Shown here in pieces: positions 29,039-39,127 of a stretch of 64,000 nucleotides of DNA (position 1 is the first letter of the stretch; every line of letters starts with the position of its first letter). This stretch comes from Citrobacter amalonaticus. GTDB taxonomy: Bacteria; Pseudomonadota; Gammaproteobacteria; Enterobacterales; Enterobacteriaceae. The notes below the pieces were generated by a model. It made no database searches and was not told the origin of the DNA. It was given only the letters and a program-made list of their open reading frames with translations. The stretch covers positions 62,001-126,000 of the forward strand of contig NZ_JAGTXM010000003.1 in assembly GCF_018252635.1 (NCBI RefSeq), given 5' to 3'. A program made the translations under genes and the position numbers.

Positions 29039-29830
29039 ATGAAGAAAATCATGCTTAGCGTCCTGCTGCTCTCGACCCCGCTTATGGGCTATGCCCAGCA
29101 AATGTTCGCCACACCCGATGCCGCCGCAAGCGCGTTTGCGAAAGCGGTTGCCGGAAATAACGACGCAGAGCTTGCTATTGTGCTTGGCGATGACTGGCGT
29201 CAGTTTTTACCTCCGGAAGGCGCGGATCCGGAAGCCGTCGCACGTTTTAATCGTGACTGGAAGGTGCACCATCAGATTATCCAGCAAGGTAACGTGGCGC
29301 ATCTGAACGTTGGTCAGGAAAACTGGCAGTTGCCTATCCCTATCGTGAAAACGCACAACGGCTGGCATTTCGATATGCCAGCGGCGCAAGATGAGATCCT
29401 GACACGCGCGATTGGTCGCAACGAATTATCAGCGATTCAGGCCATGCGCGCCTATGTCGATGCCCAGTATGACTACTGGCAGCGTAAGCAGACCTTTGCG
29501 ACGCGGATTATCAGTCATAATGGGCAACAGGATGGGTTGTACTGGCCGGTAAAACCGGGTGAGCTCCCCAGCCCATTAGGCCCAGCCTTTAGCCCTGTCT
29601 CACCGGGTGAAGGGTATCACGGCTACTATTTCCGCATTATTGCCAGCGACAACGCGAAAGGCTTTGCGTTGCTGGCATGGCCGGTTACCTGGGGCGAAAC
29701 GGGCGTGATGAGCTTTATGGTTAGCCAGGATGACCGCGTGTATCAGACGGATTTAGGGGAAGATAGTGGGCTAAAAGCCATCGCCATAGATAAATTTACG
29801 CCACACGATCCCTGGAAACCGGTGGAGTAA
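29039..29830 (+). CDS. DUF2950 secreted protein
   Basis: A 263-aa protein with a signal peptide (MKKIMLSVLLLSTPLMGYA, cut about residue 19) and the DUF2950 layout: FATPDAAASAFAKAV near the mature start, the VHHQIIQQG segment, GWHFDMPAAQDEILTRAIGRNE, then AYVDAQYDYW and the tail GYHGYYFRI followed by GFALLAWP. DUF2950 has no known function. AGGAGC precedes the ATG? the upstream GGAGCCC at 29028-29034 serves as a weak ribosome site. It follows yacH by 12 bp, so they are co-transcribed and probably work together in the periplasm. E. coli K-12 lacks it at this site. Confidence 0.88.
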   Translation: MKKIMLSVLLLSTPLMGYAQQMFATPDAAASAFAKAVAGNNDAELAIVLGDDWRQFLPPEGADPEAVARFNRDWKVHHQIIQQGNVAHLNVGQENWQLPIPIVKTHNGWHFDMPAAQDEILTRAIGRNELSAIQAMRAYVDAQYDYWQRKQTFATRIISHNGQQDGLYWPVKPGELPSPLGPAFSPVSPGEGYHGYYFRIIASDNAKGFALLAWPVTWGETGVMSFMVSQDDRVYQTDLGEDSGLKAIAIDKFTPHDPWKPVE

Positions 29831-29841
29831 CAGGCATAAAA

Positions 29842-29863
29842 AAAGCGGCATTTACGCCGCTTT
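29842..29863. terminator. Bidirectional terminator between the DUF2950 gene and lpdA
   Basis: An 8-bp stem (29842-29849 with 29856-29863) has A residues before and T residues after it, so it works on both strands of this convergent junction. Confidence 0.92.
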
Positions 29864-29885
29864 TTTGTCGCTGGAAGGCTGAAGC

Positions 29886-31313
29886 TTACTTCTTCTTCTT
29901 CGCCTTCGCGTTCGGCAGGTCAGTGATGCTACCTTCGAACACTTCTGCCGCCAGGCCCACGGACTCGTGCAGAGTCGGGTGCGCGTGGATGGTCAGCGCG
30001 ATGTCTTCTGCGTCACAGCCCATTTCGATCGCCAGACCGATTTCACCCAGCAGCTCACCGCCGTTGGTGCCGACAATCGCCCCACCGATAACGCGGTGAG
30101 TTTCTTTGTCGAAAATCAGTTTGGTCATACCGTCTGCGCAGTCGGAAGCGATAGCACGACCAGAAGCAGCCCACGGGAAGGTGGCGGTCTCAAAGCTGAT
30201 GCCTTTCTCTTTCGCTTCTTTCTCCGTCAGACCAACCCATGCCACTTCTGGTTCAGTGTAGGCAATGGATGGGATCACTTTCGGATCGAAGTAGTGCTTC
30301 ATGCCGGCGATAACTTCAGCGGCAACGTGACCTTCGTGGACACCTTTGTGCGCCAGCATTGGCTGACCGACGATATCGCCGATAGCAAAGATGTGCGGCA
30401 CGTTGGTGCGCAGCTGCTTGTCAACGCGGATGAAGCCACGATCGTCCACTTCCACGCCCGCTTTGCCCGCGTCAAGGTTTTTACCGTTCGGTACACGACC
30501 GATGGCCACCAGCACGGCATCATAACGCTGCGCTTCAGCCGGTGCTTTTTTGCCTTCCATGGAAACGTAAATACCGTCTTCTTTCGCTTCAACGGCAGTC
30601 ACTTTGGTTTCCAGCATCAGGTTGAATTTCTTACCGATGCGTTTGGTGAAGACTTTAACGATATCTTTGTCAGCGGCCGGGATAACCTGGTCGAACATTT
30701 CAACCACGTCAATCTCTGAACCCAGCGCGTGGTACACGGTACCCATTTCCAGACCGATGATACCGCCACCCATGACCAGCAGACGCTTCGGTACGGATTT
30801 CAGTTCCAGGGCGTCGGTGGAATCCCACACGCGCGGATCCTCATGCGGAATGAACGGCAACTGGATCGGACGGGAACCCGCCGCGATGATTGCGTTGTCG
30901 AAGTTGATCACGGTTTTGCCGTTCTCGCCTTCCACTTCCAGGGTGTTCGCCCCGGTGAATTTACCCAGACCGGTAACCACTTTCACTTTACGGCCTTTCG
31001 CCATACCCGCCAGACCGCCGGTCAGCTGAGTGATTACTTTTTCTTTCCAGGTACGAATCTTGTCGATATCGGTTTTCGGCTCGCCGAAGACGATACCGTG
31101 TTCCGCCAATGCTTTGGCTTCTTCGATAACTTTTGCAACGTGCAGCAGTGCTTTAGAAGGGATACAGCCGACGTTCAGACAAACACCACCGAGGGTGCTG
31201 TAACGTTCTACGATTACGGTTTCCAGACCTAAATCAGCGCAACGGAAGGCTGCAGAGTAACCTGCGGGGCCTGCCCCAAGTACCACGACCTGAGTTTTGA
31301 TTTCAGTACTCAT
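29886..31313 (-). CDS. lpdA: Dihydrolipoamide dehydrogenase (E3)
   Basis: LpdA reoxidises dihydrolipoamide with NAD in the pyruvate and 2-oxoglutarate dehydrogenase complexes and the glycine cleavage system. It is 475 aa. The FAD motif VVLGAGPAGYSAA, the redox pair C45/C50 in GGVCLNVGC, the NAD motif MGGGIIGLE and the catalytic HAHPTLHES are all present. It ends KKKK, one lysine more than in E. coli as I recall. It lies downstream of aceF but behind a terminator, so its own promoter in the 31314-31480 gap is likely, as in E. coli. Confidence 0.98.
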   Translation of the reverse strand: MSTEIKTQVVVLGAGPAGYSAAFRCADLGLETVIVERYSTLGGVCLNVGCIPSKALLHVAKVIEEAKALAEHGIVFGEPKTDIDKIRTWKEKVITQLTGGLAGMAKGRKVKVVTGLGKFTGANTLEVEGENGKTVINFDNAIIAAGSRPIQLPFIPHEDPRVWDSTDALELKSVPKRLLVMGGGIIGLEMGTVYHALGSEIDVVEMFDQVIPAADKDIVKVFTKRIGKKFNLMLETKVTAVEAKEDGIYVSMEGKKAPAEAQRYDAVLVAIGRVPNGKNLDAGKAGVEVDDRGFIRVDKQLRTNVPHIFAIGDIVGQPMLAHKGVHEGHVAAEVIAGMKHYFDPKVIPSIAYTEPEVAWVGLTEKEAKEKGISFETATFPWAASGRAIASDCADGMTKLIFDKETHRVIGGAIVGTNGGELLGEIGLAIEMGCDAEDIALTIHAHPTLHESVGLAAEVFEGSITDLPNAKAKKKK

Positions 31314-31480
31314 CATGACCTCTTAATTTATTTCCGGCGATCCCTGGTCTTGTCGCCCATCGTCCACCGGGTCGTTCTATCCGTCCGTATTTTACAAAAT
31401 TGTTAACAATTTTGAAACAACAAAACGGCAACGATTTATCTTTAGCACTAATAACCCCAAAACCATCATGAGATTACCAG

Positions 31481-31510
31481 AAAAAAGCCGGCCGTCGGGC
31501 CGGCTTTTTT
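31481..31510 (-). terminator. Terminator after aceF
   Basis: A 7-bp GC stem (31487-31493 with 31498-31504) with a 4-nt loop is flanked by six A residues on one side and T residues on the other. It separates aceF from lpdA. Confidence 0.92.
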
Positions 31511-31512
31511 GC

Positions 31513-33402
31513 TTACATCACCAGGCGGCGAATGTCAGACAGCATATTGTTGATGATGGTAATGAAACGCGCACCATCAGCACCGTCAATCACGCGGTGG
31601 TCGAAGGACAGAGAGATCGGCATCATCAGACGCGGTACAAACTCTTTACCGTTCCACACCGGCTCCATCGCCGACTTGGACACACCGAGGATCGCCACTT
31701 CAGGCGCGTTCACAATCGGTGCAAAGTGGGTGGTACCCAGGCCGCCGATGCTGGAGATGGTGAAGCAACCGCCCTGCATTTCGCCCGCGGTCAGCTTACC
31801 GTCACGCGCTTTCTTAGAGATAGCCGTTAGTTCACGAGACAGCTCGGTAACGCTCTTCTTGTTCACGTCTTTAAAGACCGGAACCACCAGACCGTTTGGC
31901 GTATCAACCGCCACACCGATGTTGATGTATTTTTTCAGCGTCAGGCGCTGGCCGTCTTCAGACAGCGAACTGTTAAAGCGAGGCATCTGCTCAAGCGCCG
32001 CAGCAACCGCTTTCATGATGAAGACCACTGGGGTGAATTTCACATCCAGTTTGCGCTTCTCAGCTTCAGCGTTCTGCTGTTTACGGAACGCTTCCAGGTC
32101 GGTGATATCGGTTTTGTCGAAGTGGGTAACGTGCGGGATCATCACCCAGTTACGGCTCAGGTTAGCACCAGAGATTTTCTGGATGCGACCCAGTTCCACT
32201 TCTTCAATTTCACCAAACTTGCTGAAGTCGACTTTCGGCCACGGCAGCATGCCCGGGATACCGCCACCTGCTGCGGCGGCCGGAGCGGCTTCCGCACGCT
32301 TGATAGCGTCTTTCACGTAAGTCTGAACGTCTTCGCGCAGGATACGACCTTTACGGCCTGTGCCCTTCACTTTCGCCAGGTTCACACCGAACTCGCGCGC
32401 CAGACGGCGAATCAGCGGGGTCGCATGAACATAAGCGTCGTTCTCAGCAAACTCAGATTTGCCTTCGGCTTTCGCTGCCGGAGCTGCGGCAGCTGGCGCA
32501 GGTGCAGCGACCGCAGCCGGTGCGGCTGCTGGCTGTGACGCGGCAGCAGCAGGTGCTGCGCCTTCCACTTCGAAGACCATAATCAGAGAGCCGGTTTTCA
32601 CTTTATCGCCGGTGCTGATTTTGATTTCTTTAACGGTACCCGCGAACGGCGCCGGGACTTCCATAGAAGCTTTATCGCCTTCAACGGTGATCAGTGATTG
32701 TTCAGCGGCCACTTTGTCGCCCACTTTCACCATCACTTCGGTCACTTCAACTTCGTCACCGCCGATGTCCGGTACGTTAACATCTTTCGCGCCAGTGGCT
32801 GCAGGAGCCGCAGCGGCAGCTGGAGCGGCTGCCTGAGCAGGCGCGGCAGCAGGCGCTGCGCCTGCGACTTCAAAGACCATAATCAGAGAACCGGTAGACA
32901 CTTTGTCGCCGGTGTTGATTTTGATCTCTTTCACGGTACCCGCGAACGGGGCCGGTACTTCCATGGACGCTTTGTCGCCTTCCACGGTGATCAGGGACTG
33001 CTCAGCGGCGATGGTGTCGCCCACTTTGACCATGATTTCAGTGACTTCAACTTCGTCGCCGCCGATATCCGGTACGTGTACTTCTTTCGCAGCCGCTGCA
33101 GCCGGCGCCGCTGCCGGAGCCGCTTCTTTCTTCTCTTCTGCCGGAGCAGGTGCAGCGTCTGCTGCACCGTCAGCGGAATCGAATATCATGATAAGTGCGC
33201 CAGTCTCGGTTTTGTCGCCAACAGAGACTTTGATCTCTTTAACAACGCCAGCCTGCGGAGACGGGACTTCCATAGAGGCTTTATCGCCTTCTACGGTGAT
33301 CAGCGACTGTTCAGCTTCAACCTTGTCGCCCACTTTGACCAGGATCTCGGTGATTTCAACTTCATCTGCCCCGATGTCCGGTACTTTGATTTCGATAGCC
33401 AT
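31513..33402 (-). CDS. aceF: Pyruvate dehydrogenase E2, dihydrolipoamide acetyltransferase
   Basis: AceF forms the core of the pyruvate dehydrogenase complex and moves acetyl groups to CoA on lipoyl arms. The 629-aa protein has three lipoyl domains with lipoylated lysines K41, K144 and K244, each in [11 protein letters not shown]. Ala/Pro-rich linkers join them to a subunit-binding domain (about 325-365) and a C-terminal catalytic domain with DHRVIDG (H602, D606). Lipoyl domains 2 and 3 are nearly identical in sequence. It starts 14 bp after aceE. Confidence 0.98.
   Translation of the reverse strand: MAIEIKVPDIGADEVEITEILVKVGDKVEAEQSLITVEGDKASMEVPSPQAGVVKEIKVSVGDKTETGALIMIFDSADGAADAAPAPAEEKKEAAPAAAPAAAAAKEVHVPDIGGDEVEVTEIMVKVGDTIAAEQSLITVEGDKASMEVPAPFAGTVKEIKINTGDKVSTGSLIMVFEVAGAAPAAAPAQAAAPAAAAAPAATGAKDVNVPDIGGDEVEVTEVMVKVGDKVAAEQSLITVEGDKASMEVPAPFAGTVKEIKISTGDKVKTGSLIMVFEVEGAAPAAAASQPAAAPAAVAAPAPAAAAPAAKAEGKSEFAENDAYVHATPLIRRLAREFGVNLAKVKGTGRKGRILREDVQTYVKDAIKRAEAAPAAAAGGGIPGMLPWPKVDFSKFGEIEEVELGRIQKISGANLSRNWVMIPHVTHFDKTDITDLEAFRKQQNAEAEKRKLDVKFTPVVFIMKAVAAALEQMPRFNSSLSEDGQRLTLKKYINIGVAVDTPNGLVVPVFKDVNKKSVTELSRELTAISKKARDGKLTAGEMQGGCFTISSIGGLGTTHFAPIVNAPEVAILGVSKSAMEPVWNGKEFVPRLMMPISLSFDHRVIDGADGARFITIINNMLSDIRRLVM
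32563..33402 (-). repeat. Three tandem lipoyl-domain repeats in aceF
   Basis: Coding repeats at about 33178-33402, 32863-33087 and 32563-32787 each encode one lipoyl domain of roughly 75 residues, separated by Ala/Pro-rich linkers. The second and third are most alike at the DNA level, consistent with recent duplication or ongoing gene conversion. Confidence 0.85.
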
Positions 33403-33416
33403 TATTCTTTTACCTC

Positions 33417-36080
33417 TTACGCCAGACGCGGGTTAACTTTTTCTGCATCGATGTTGAATTTGGTAATTGCATCCGCAACCACTTTCTTATCGATTTCGCC
33501 ACGTTTAGCCAGTTCGCCCAGTGCCGCTACCACCACGTAGGAAGCATCCACTTCGAAGTGGTGACGCAGGTTTTCACGGCTGTCAGAGCGACCGAAACCG
33601 TCGGTACCCAGTACGCGATAATCATCAGCCGGTACATAAGTACGAACCTGTTCAGCAAACAGTTTCATATAGTCAGTTGATGCTACAGCCGGCGCGTCGT
33701 TCATCACCTGAGCGATATACGGAACGCGCGGGGTTTCCAGCGGGTGCAGCATGTTCCAGCGCTCGCAATCCTGGCCGTCACGCGCCAGTTCAGTGAAGGA
33801 GGTCACGCTGTAGACGTCAGAGCCCACGCCATAGTCTTTCGCCAGGATCTGTGCGGCCTCACGAACGTGACGCAGGATAGAACCGGAGCCCAGCAGCTGT
33901 ACTTTACCTTTGCTACCTTCCAGGGTTTCGAGTTTGTAGATACCTTTACGGATACCTTCCTCAGCACCTTCCGGCATGGCTGGCATGTGGTAGTTTTCGT
34001 TCAGCGTGGTGATGTAGTAGTAAACGTTCTCTTGTTTCTCACCGTACATACGCTGCAGACCATCATGCATGATGACCGCAACTTCGTACGCGTAAGACGG
34101 ATCGTAAGAGATACAGTTCGGGATAGTCAGAGACTGAATATGGCTGTGACCATCTTCGTGCTGCAAACCTTCACCGTTCAGTGTTGTACGACCAGACGTT
34201 CCGCCAATCAGGAAGCCACGCGCCTGCTGGTCACCTGCTGCCCAGCACAGGTCGCCAATACGCTGGAACCCGAACATGGAGTAGTAGATGTAGAACGGAA
34301 TCATCGGCAGATCGTTGGTGCTGTAAGAGGTCGCCGCCGCCAGCCAGGAAGAACCTGCGCCCAGCTCGTTGATCCCTTCCTGCAGAATCTGGCCTTTCTC
34401 GTCTTCTTTGTAGTAAGCAACCTGCTCGCGGTCCTGCGGGGTGTACTGCTGGCCGTTCGGGCTGTAAATACCGATCTGACGGAACAGACCTTCCATACCG
34501 AAAGTACGCGCTTCGTCAGCAATGATCGGAACCAGACGATCTTTGATCGATTTGTTCTTCAGCATCACGTTCAGGGCACGCACGAAAGCGATAGTGGTGG
34601 AGATCTCTTTGTTCTGCTCTTCCAGCAGCGCACCGAAGTCTTCCAGGGTCGGCAGTTCCAGCTTCTCAGTGAAGTTCGGCTGGCGACTCGGCAGGTAGCC
34701 ATGCAGTGCCTGGCGGCGTTCGTGCAGATATTTGTGCTCTTCAGAACCTTCCGGGAAGGTAATGTAGGACAGTTTCTCAACCTGCTCGTCGGTGACCGGA
34801 ACATTGAAGCGGTCGCGGATATAGCGCACGCCGTCCATGTTCATTTTCTTCACCTGGTGCGCGATGTTTTTACCTTCAGCGGTGTCACCCATGCCATAAC
34901 CTTTGATGGTATGGGCCAGGATTACGGTGGCTTTGCCTTTGGTTTCCTGCGCTTTTTTCAGTGCAGCGTAGACTTTCTTCGGATCGTGACCACCACGGTT
35001 CAGCGCCCAGATCTGCTCATCAGTCCAGTCTGCAACCAGTGCAGCGGTTTCCGGGTATTTACCGAAGAAGTGTTCACGAACATACGCGCCATCTTTGGAT
35101 TTGAAGGTCTGGTAATCGCCGTCAACGGTTTCGTTCATCAGTTGGATCAGTTTACCGCTGGTATCTTTACGCAGCAGCTCATCCCAACGACCGCCCCACA
35201 TCACTTTGATCACGTTCCAGCCAGCGCCATCGAAGATGCCTTCCAGTTCGTTAACGATTTTGCCGTTACCGGTGACCGGGCCATCCAGACGCTGCAGGTT
35301 ACAGTTGATGACGAAGACCAGGTTGTCCAGTTTTTCACGGGTGGCGATAGTGATAGCACCCTTGGATTCCGGTTCGTCCATTTCACCGTCGCCCAGGAAG
35401 GCGTACACGGTCTGTTTGGAGGTGTCTTTCAGGCCACGGTGTTCCAGATATTTCAGGAATTTAGCCTGATAGATAGCACCGATTGGACCCAGCCCCATAG
35501 AAACGGTCGGGAACTGCCAGAACTCCGGCATCAGTTTCGGGTGCGGGTAAGAAGACAGGCCATTGCCATGTACTTCCTGACGGAAGTTGTCCATCTGCTC
35601 TTCAGTCAGACGACCTTCCAGGAATGCGCGAGCGTAAATGCCCGGGGAAATGTGACCCTGGAAGTAAACCAGGTCGCCGCCATCCTGCTCATTGCGGGCG
35701 CGGAAGAAGTGGTTGAAGCAAACATCGTATACCGTCGCAGAAGACTGGAAAGATGCCATGTGACCGCCCAGCTCGAGGTCTTTTTTAGACGCACGCAGCA
35801 CGGTCATGATGGCGTTCCAACGGATTGCAGAACGAATGCGACGCTCCAGCTCCAGATTGCCCGGATATTCCGGCTCATCTTCAACGGCAATAGTGTTGAT
35901 GTAATTGCTTGCCCCTGTACCTGCCGCTACTTTCACGCCGCCTTTGCGGGCTTCAGAAAGAAGCTGGTCAATCAGATACTGAGCGCGCTCAACACCTTCT
36001 TCACGGATGACCGATTCGATCGCCTGTAGCCAGTCGCGAGTTTCGATCGGATCCACGTCATTTGGGAAACGTTCTGACAT
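33417..36080 (-). CDS. aceE: Pyruvate dehydrogenase E1
   Basis: AceE decarboxylates pyruvate with thiamine diphosphate and transfers the acetyl unit to AceF lipoate. The 887-aa length is exactly that of the homodimeric E1 enzymes of enterobacteria. The thiamine diphosphate motif begins [12 protein letters not shown], and active-site histidine segments such as [11 protein letters not shown] and [12 protein letters not shown] are intact. It is the first enzyme gene after pdhR, with a 162-bp structured gap between them. Confidence 0.99.
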   Translation of the reverse strand: MSERFPNDVDPIETRDWLQAIESVIREEGVERAQYLIDQLLSEARKGGVKVAAGTGASNYINTIAVEDEPEYPGNLELERRIRSAIRWNAIMTVLRASKKDLELGGHMASFQSSATVYDVCFNHFFRARNEQDGGDLVYFQGHISPGIYARAFLEGRLTEEQMDNFRQEVHGNGLSSYPHPKLMPEFWQFPTVSMGLGPIGAIYQAKFLKYLEHRGLKDTSKQTVYAFLGDGEMDEPESKGAITIATREKLDNLVFVINCNLQRLDGPVTGNGKIVNELEGIFDGAGWNVIKVMWGGRWDELLRKDTSGKLIQLMNETVDGDYQTFKSKDGAYVREHFFGKYPETAALVADWTDEQIWALNRGGHDPKKVYAALKKAQETKGKATVILAHTIKGYGMGDTAEGKNIAHQVKKMNMDGVRYIRDRFNVPVTDEQVEKLSYITFPEGSEEHKYLHERRQALHGYLPSRQPNFTEKLELPTLEDFGALLEEQNKEISTTIAFVRALNVMLKNKSIKDRLVPIIADEARTFGMEGLFRQIGIYSPNGQQYTPQDREQVAYYKEDEKGQILQEGINELGAGSSWLAAATSYSTNDLPMIPFYIYYSMFGFQRIGDLCWAAGDQQARGFLIGGTSGRTTLNGEGLQHEDGHSHIQSLTIPNCISYDPSYAYEVAVIMHDGLQRMYGEKQENVYYYITTLNENYHMPAMPEGAEEGIRKGIYKLETLEGSKGKVQLLGSGSILRHVREAAQILAKDYGVGSDVYSVTSFTELARDGQDCERWNMLHPLETPRVPYIAQVMNDAPAVASTDYMKLFAEQVRTYVPADDYRVLGTDGFGRSDSRENLRHHFEVDASYVVVAALGELAKRGEIDKKVVADAITKFNIDAEKVNPRLA

Positions 36081-36119
36081 GGGGGTATTCCTTATCTATC
36101 TAATACGTTGAGTTATCTG

Positions 36120-36167
36120 GAACCTGTCCCATTGGGTTCTCGCCAGAGAACGCAATAAGACAGGTTC
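36120..36167. other. Nested hairpin between pdhR and aceE
   Basis: An outer 9-bp stem (36120-36128 with 36159-36167) encloses an inner 6-bp stem (36136-36141 with 36146-36151) with a 4-nt loop. No T-run follows on the minus strand. It could set the relative levels of pdhR and aceE mRNA by processing or protection. Confidence 0.6.
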
Positions 36168-36242
36168 TGCGTTTAGTTGCCGCGCTTTAAGTTAGCGCTT
36201 GATTTACAACATCTTCTGGCTAACGAGCTACCAGAAAAATCA

Positions 36243-37007
36243 CTAATTCTTTCGCTGCTCCAGACGACGTAAGGCGCGTTCACGACGACTCTCCTCACGG
36301 CTGCGGTCAAGGAGAATCTCTTCGATAAACGCCAGATGGCGATGTGATGCTTCACGCGCCTCTTCCGGCTTACCGGCAATAATCGCTTCGAAAATACGGG
36401 TGCGGTGACCACTCACCAGCGGAAGCATCTCGCGACGCGAATAGAGCAATTCAAAGTTCTGACGAACGTTCTGGGCCAGCATGGGCTCCATACACCTTAG
36501 CAGATGGAGCAAAACCACATTGTGTGCCGCTTCGGTAACAGCAATTTGATACTGGAGGACGGCATCAGACTCGGCATCGCGGTCACCTGACTCTTGCGCC
36601 AGTTCGATGGCATGGTGCAGTTCGCGAATGCGCGTTTTGTCTTCATCCGTGCTGCGCAGCGCTGCGTAGTATGCAGCAATGCCTTCCAGCGCGTGGCGCG
36701 TCTCAAGCAGGTCAAACTGGGATTCAGGATGGTCGGAGAGCAATTCTACCAGTGGATCGCTAAAGCTCTGCCACAGGCTGCTCTGAACAAAAGTGCCACC
36801 GCCCTGGCGACGAAGCAGCAATCCCTTCGCTTCGAGACGTTGAATCGCCTCACGCAAGGAGGGACGGGAGACGTCGAACTGTTTCGCCAGTTCGCGTTCC
36901 GGTGGGAGCTTTTCGCCCGGGCGCAGTGTGCCCTCAAGGATCAAAAACTCCAGCTGTTGCTCAATCACATCGGATAATTTTGGTTGGCGGATTTTGCTGT
37001 AGGCCAT
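36243..37007 (-). CDS. pdhR: Pyruvate-responsive repressor PdhR
   Basis: PdhR is a GntR-family (FadR type) repressor of the pdhR-aceEF-lpdA operon and some respiratory genes; pyruvate releases it from DNA. The 254-aa protein has the winged helix near residues 10-75 ([20 protein letters not shown], then [19 protein letters not shown]), followed by an all-helical effector domain and a very basic C-terminus. Its own operator lies 33 bp upstream, so it is autoregulated. Confidence 0.98.
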   Translation of the reverse strand: MAYSKIRQPKLSDVIEQQLEFLILEGTLRPGEKLPPERELAKQFDVSRPSLREAIQRLEAKGLLLRRQGGGTFVQSSLWQSFSDPLVELLSDHPESQFDLLETRHALEGIAAYYAALRSTDEDKTRIRELHHAIELAQESGDRDAESDAVLQYQIAVTEAAHNVVLLHLLRCMEPMLAQNVRQNFELLYSRREMLPLVSGHRTRIFEAIIAGKPEEAREASHRHLAFIEEILLDRSREESRRERALRRLEQRKN

Positions 37008-37039
37008 GATGTCCTGTCTTAAGCCATTTGCCCGAAGTC

Positions 37040-37056
37040 AATTGGTCTTACCAATT
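37040..37056 (-). promoter_or_regulatory. PdhR operator
   Basis: The palindrome AATTGGTCTTACCAATT fits the known PdhR consensus ATTGGTNNNACCAAT. On the minus strand it lies next to a possible -10 (TATGAA, 37056-37061) and -35 (TTGTTA, 37077-37082; short 15-bp spacer), where binding would block pdhR-aceEF transcription. Confidence 0.93.
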
Positions 37057-37461
37057 TCATATCTGTGACGCTAAAGTAACAAAGTATTCACCTTATGTCC
37101 ATACAGGTTTTGATTGAAATCAGTAAACCAGGCACATTTTAACAACATCACAGAAATAACGTTTCAAACATGTAACTATGCACAAATGTTAAATTTACCA
37201 CCCTCGAGGTAATTTTAACCTTATTGAAACGAAGAAAAATCCTGGTTGAACCGATTCAGATGAATGTTAATGCAAGAATTGAAAATAAAAATTCAATTCC
37301 TGACTGAGCGAAGTGTTATAAGGAGGTAAAGAAGGGATAAACAACTGCTCTCTTTTTAGTCAACTCGTCATCATCCATTCACAAAGCAGGTGCATTCCCT
37401 GCCGCATATCATTATTCTGTTCCGGACAAAAGAGTTTCGGCGACATTTTAACAATCATTGC

Positions 37462-37479
37462 TGTAAACATAATAATACA
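37462..37479 (+). promoter_or_regulatory. TyrR-like box upstream of aroP
   Basis: TGTAAACATAATAATACA matches the TyrR box TGTAAAN6TTTACA at 10 of the 12 fixed positions. TyrR represses aroP in E. coli through such boxes. A weaker second copy may start at 37491. Confidence 0.6.
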
Positions 37480-37598
37480 ACAGACGGAATTGCAAACTTA
37501 CACGCATTACTGCGTAAGACAAATAATAATTACTCAAATTGCCCGGTCGCCCTCACGCGGCCGAGTGTTGAAGGGTAAACCACACACGAGGTTTCATG

Positions 37599-38969
37599 AT
37601 GGACAGTCAGCAGCACGGCGAGCAGCTAAAGCGCGGCCTTAAGAACCGCCATATCCAGCTTATCGCGCTGGGCGGCGCGATAGGAACAGGCCTGTTCCTG
37701 GGAAGCGCCTCTGTAATTCAGTCCGCGGGCCCCGGTATTATTCTGGGTTATGCGATAGCTGGTTTTATTGCCTTCCTTATTATGCGTCAGTTGGGTGAGA
37801 TGGTGGTTGAGGAGCCGGTCGCCGGTTCGTTCAGTCACTTTGCCTACAAGTACTGGGGGAGTTTTGCGGGTTTTGCGTCGGGCTGGAACTATTGGGTGCT
37901 GTATGTACTGGTTGCAATGGCGGAACTGACCGCCGTCGGCAAGTACATTCAGTTCTGGTGGCCAGAGATCCCCACCTGGGTTTCGGCTGCCGTCTTCTTT
38001 ATCGCGATCAACGCCATTAACCTGACCAATGTAAAAGTGTTCGGTGAAATGGAGTTCTGGTTTGCCATCATCAAAGTTATCGCGGTAGTCGCGATGATCA
38101 TCTTCGGCGGCTGGCTGCTGTTCAGCGGCAACGGTGGCCCGCAGGCGACCGTGCGTAACCTGTGGGAACAGGGCGGCTTCCTGCCTCACGGTATGACCGG
38201 GCTGGTCATGATGATGGCGATCATCATGTTCTCTTTCGGCGGGCTTGAACTGGTCGGTATCACCGCTGCCGAAGCCGATAACCCGGAGCAGAGCATTCCC
38301 AAAGCCACTAATCAGGTTATCTACCGTATTCTGATTTTCTATGTGGGTTCACTTGCCGTTCTGCTTTCCCTGCTACCGTGGACGCGCGTCACCGCCGACA
38401 CCAGCCCGTTCGTCCTGATCTTCCACGAACTGGGCGATACTTTCGTGGCAAACGCGCTGAATATCGTGGTTCTGACGGCGGCGCTGTCGGTGTACAACAG
38501 CTGCGTGTACTGTAACAGCCGCATGTTGTTCGGCCTGGCTCAACAGGGCAACGCGCCGAAATTACTGCTATCCGTCGATAAGCGTGGTGTGCCGGTGAAT
38601 ACCATCATCGTCTCGGCGCTGGTGACGGCAATGTGTGTGTTAATCAACTACATGGCACCAGAATCCGCCTTCGGTCTGCTGATGGCGCTGGTGGTCTCCG
38701 CACTGGTAATCAACTGGGCGATGATTAGCCTTGCGCATATCAAGTTCCGCCGCGCGAAGCAGCAGCAGGGAGTGAAAACCCGCTTCCCGGCGCTGTTCTA
38801 CCCGTTGGGCAACTGGGTCTGTCTGGCCTTCATGGCGGCAGTACTGGTGATTATGCTGATGACGCCGGGTATGGCGATTTCGGTTTACCTGATCCCGGTC
38901 TGGCTGGTTGTCCTGGGCATCGGTTATCTGTGCAAACAGAAATCCGCGAAGACGGCGAAAGCACATTAA
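37599..38969 (+). CDS. aroP: Aromatic amino acid permease AroP
   Basis: AroP imports phenylalanine, tyrosine and tryptophan by proton symport. The 456-aa protein belongs to the amino acid-polyamine-organocation family with twelve membrane segments. The conserved first segment reads IALGGAIGTGLFLGSA, and the FSFGGLELVGITAAEA motif lies in segment 6. Two adjacent ATGs (37596, 37599) are possible; both follow GAGG. A hairpin follows the stop. Confidence 0.97.
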   Translation: MDSQQHGEQLKRGLKNRHIQLIALGGAIGTGLFLGSASVIQSAGPGIILGYAIAGFIAFLIMRQLGEMVVEEPVAGSFSHFAYKYWGSFAGFASGWNYWVLYVLVAMAELTAVGKYIQFWWPEIPTWVSAAVFFIAINAINLTNVKVFGEMEFWFAIIKVIAVVAMIIFGGWLLFSGNGGPQATVRNLWEQGGFLPHGMTGLVMMMAIIMFSFGGLELVGITAAEADNPEQSIPKATNQVIYRILIFYVGSLAVLLSLLPWTRVTADTSPFVLIFHELGDTFVANALNIVVLTAALSVYNSCVYCNSRMLFGLAQQGNAPKLLLSVDKRGVPVNTIIVSALVTAMCVLINYMAPESAFGLLMALVVSALVINWAMISLAHIKFRRAKQQQGVKTRFPALFYPLGNWVCLAFMAAVLVIMLMTPGMAISVYLIPVWLVVLGIGYLCKQKSAKTAKAH

Positions 38970-38976
38970 TTCCTTG

Positions 38977-39003
38977 AACCCTCACCCGTCCTGGGTGAGG
39001 GTT
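38977..39003 (+). terminator. Hairpin after aroP
   Basis: A perfect 11-bp stem (38977-38987 with 38993-39003) with a 5-nt loop begins 7 bp past the aroP stop. The T-run is weak (TTGTTA), so termination may be partial. Confidence 0.7.
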
Positions 39004-39127
39004 GTTACCTGCCTCACACTTTTCCCCCAACAACCATTTCGTCCATATCAGCGGCGCTATCCTGCAACGCAATTAATGGCTTACAGACGAATAATTCTTT
39101 CCATCATCTTGATGGGGAGACATCTCA

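Larger units (their letters stand above)
37008..37598. other. Divergent regulatory region between pdhR and aroP
   Basis: This AT-rich gap of 591 bp holds the pdhR control region at one end and the aroP control region at the other. Seen inside are the PdhR operator (37040-37056), an inverted repeat (37276-37283 with 37292-37299), a perfect AAGGAGGT at 37320-37327 with no start codon suitably near, and a TyrR-like box (37462-37479). A 62-codon reading frame at 37390-37578 has no family likeness and I do not call it a gene. Confidence 0.6.

Noticed and set aside
33744-36029. A 761-codon open frame antisense to aceE
   Set aside because: It mirrors the codon pattern of the strongly conserved aceE gene and has a Phe/Val/Thr/Gln-rich composition with no domain; a shadow frame.
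37390-37578. A 62-codon frame upstream of aroP, considered as a leader peptide
   Set aside because: No good ribosome site, no run of aromatic codons as expected for attenuation, and it covers the TyrR-like box.
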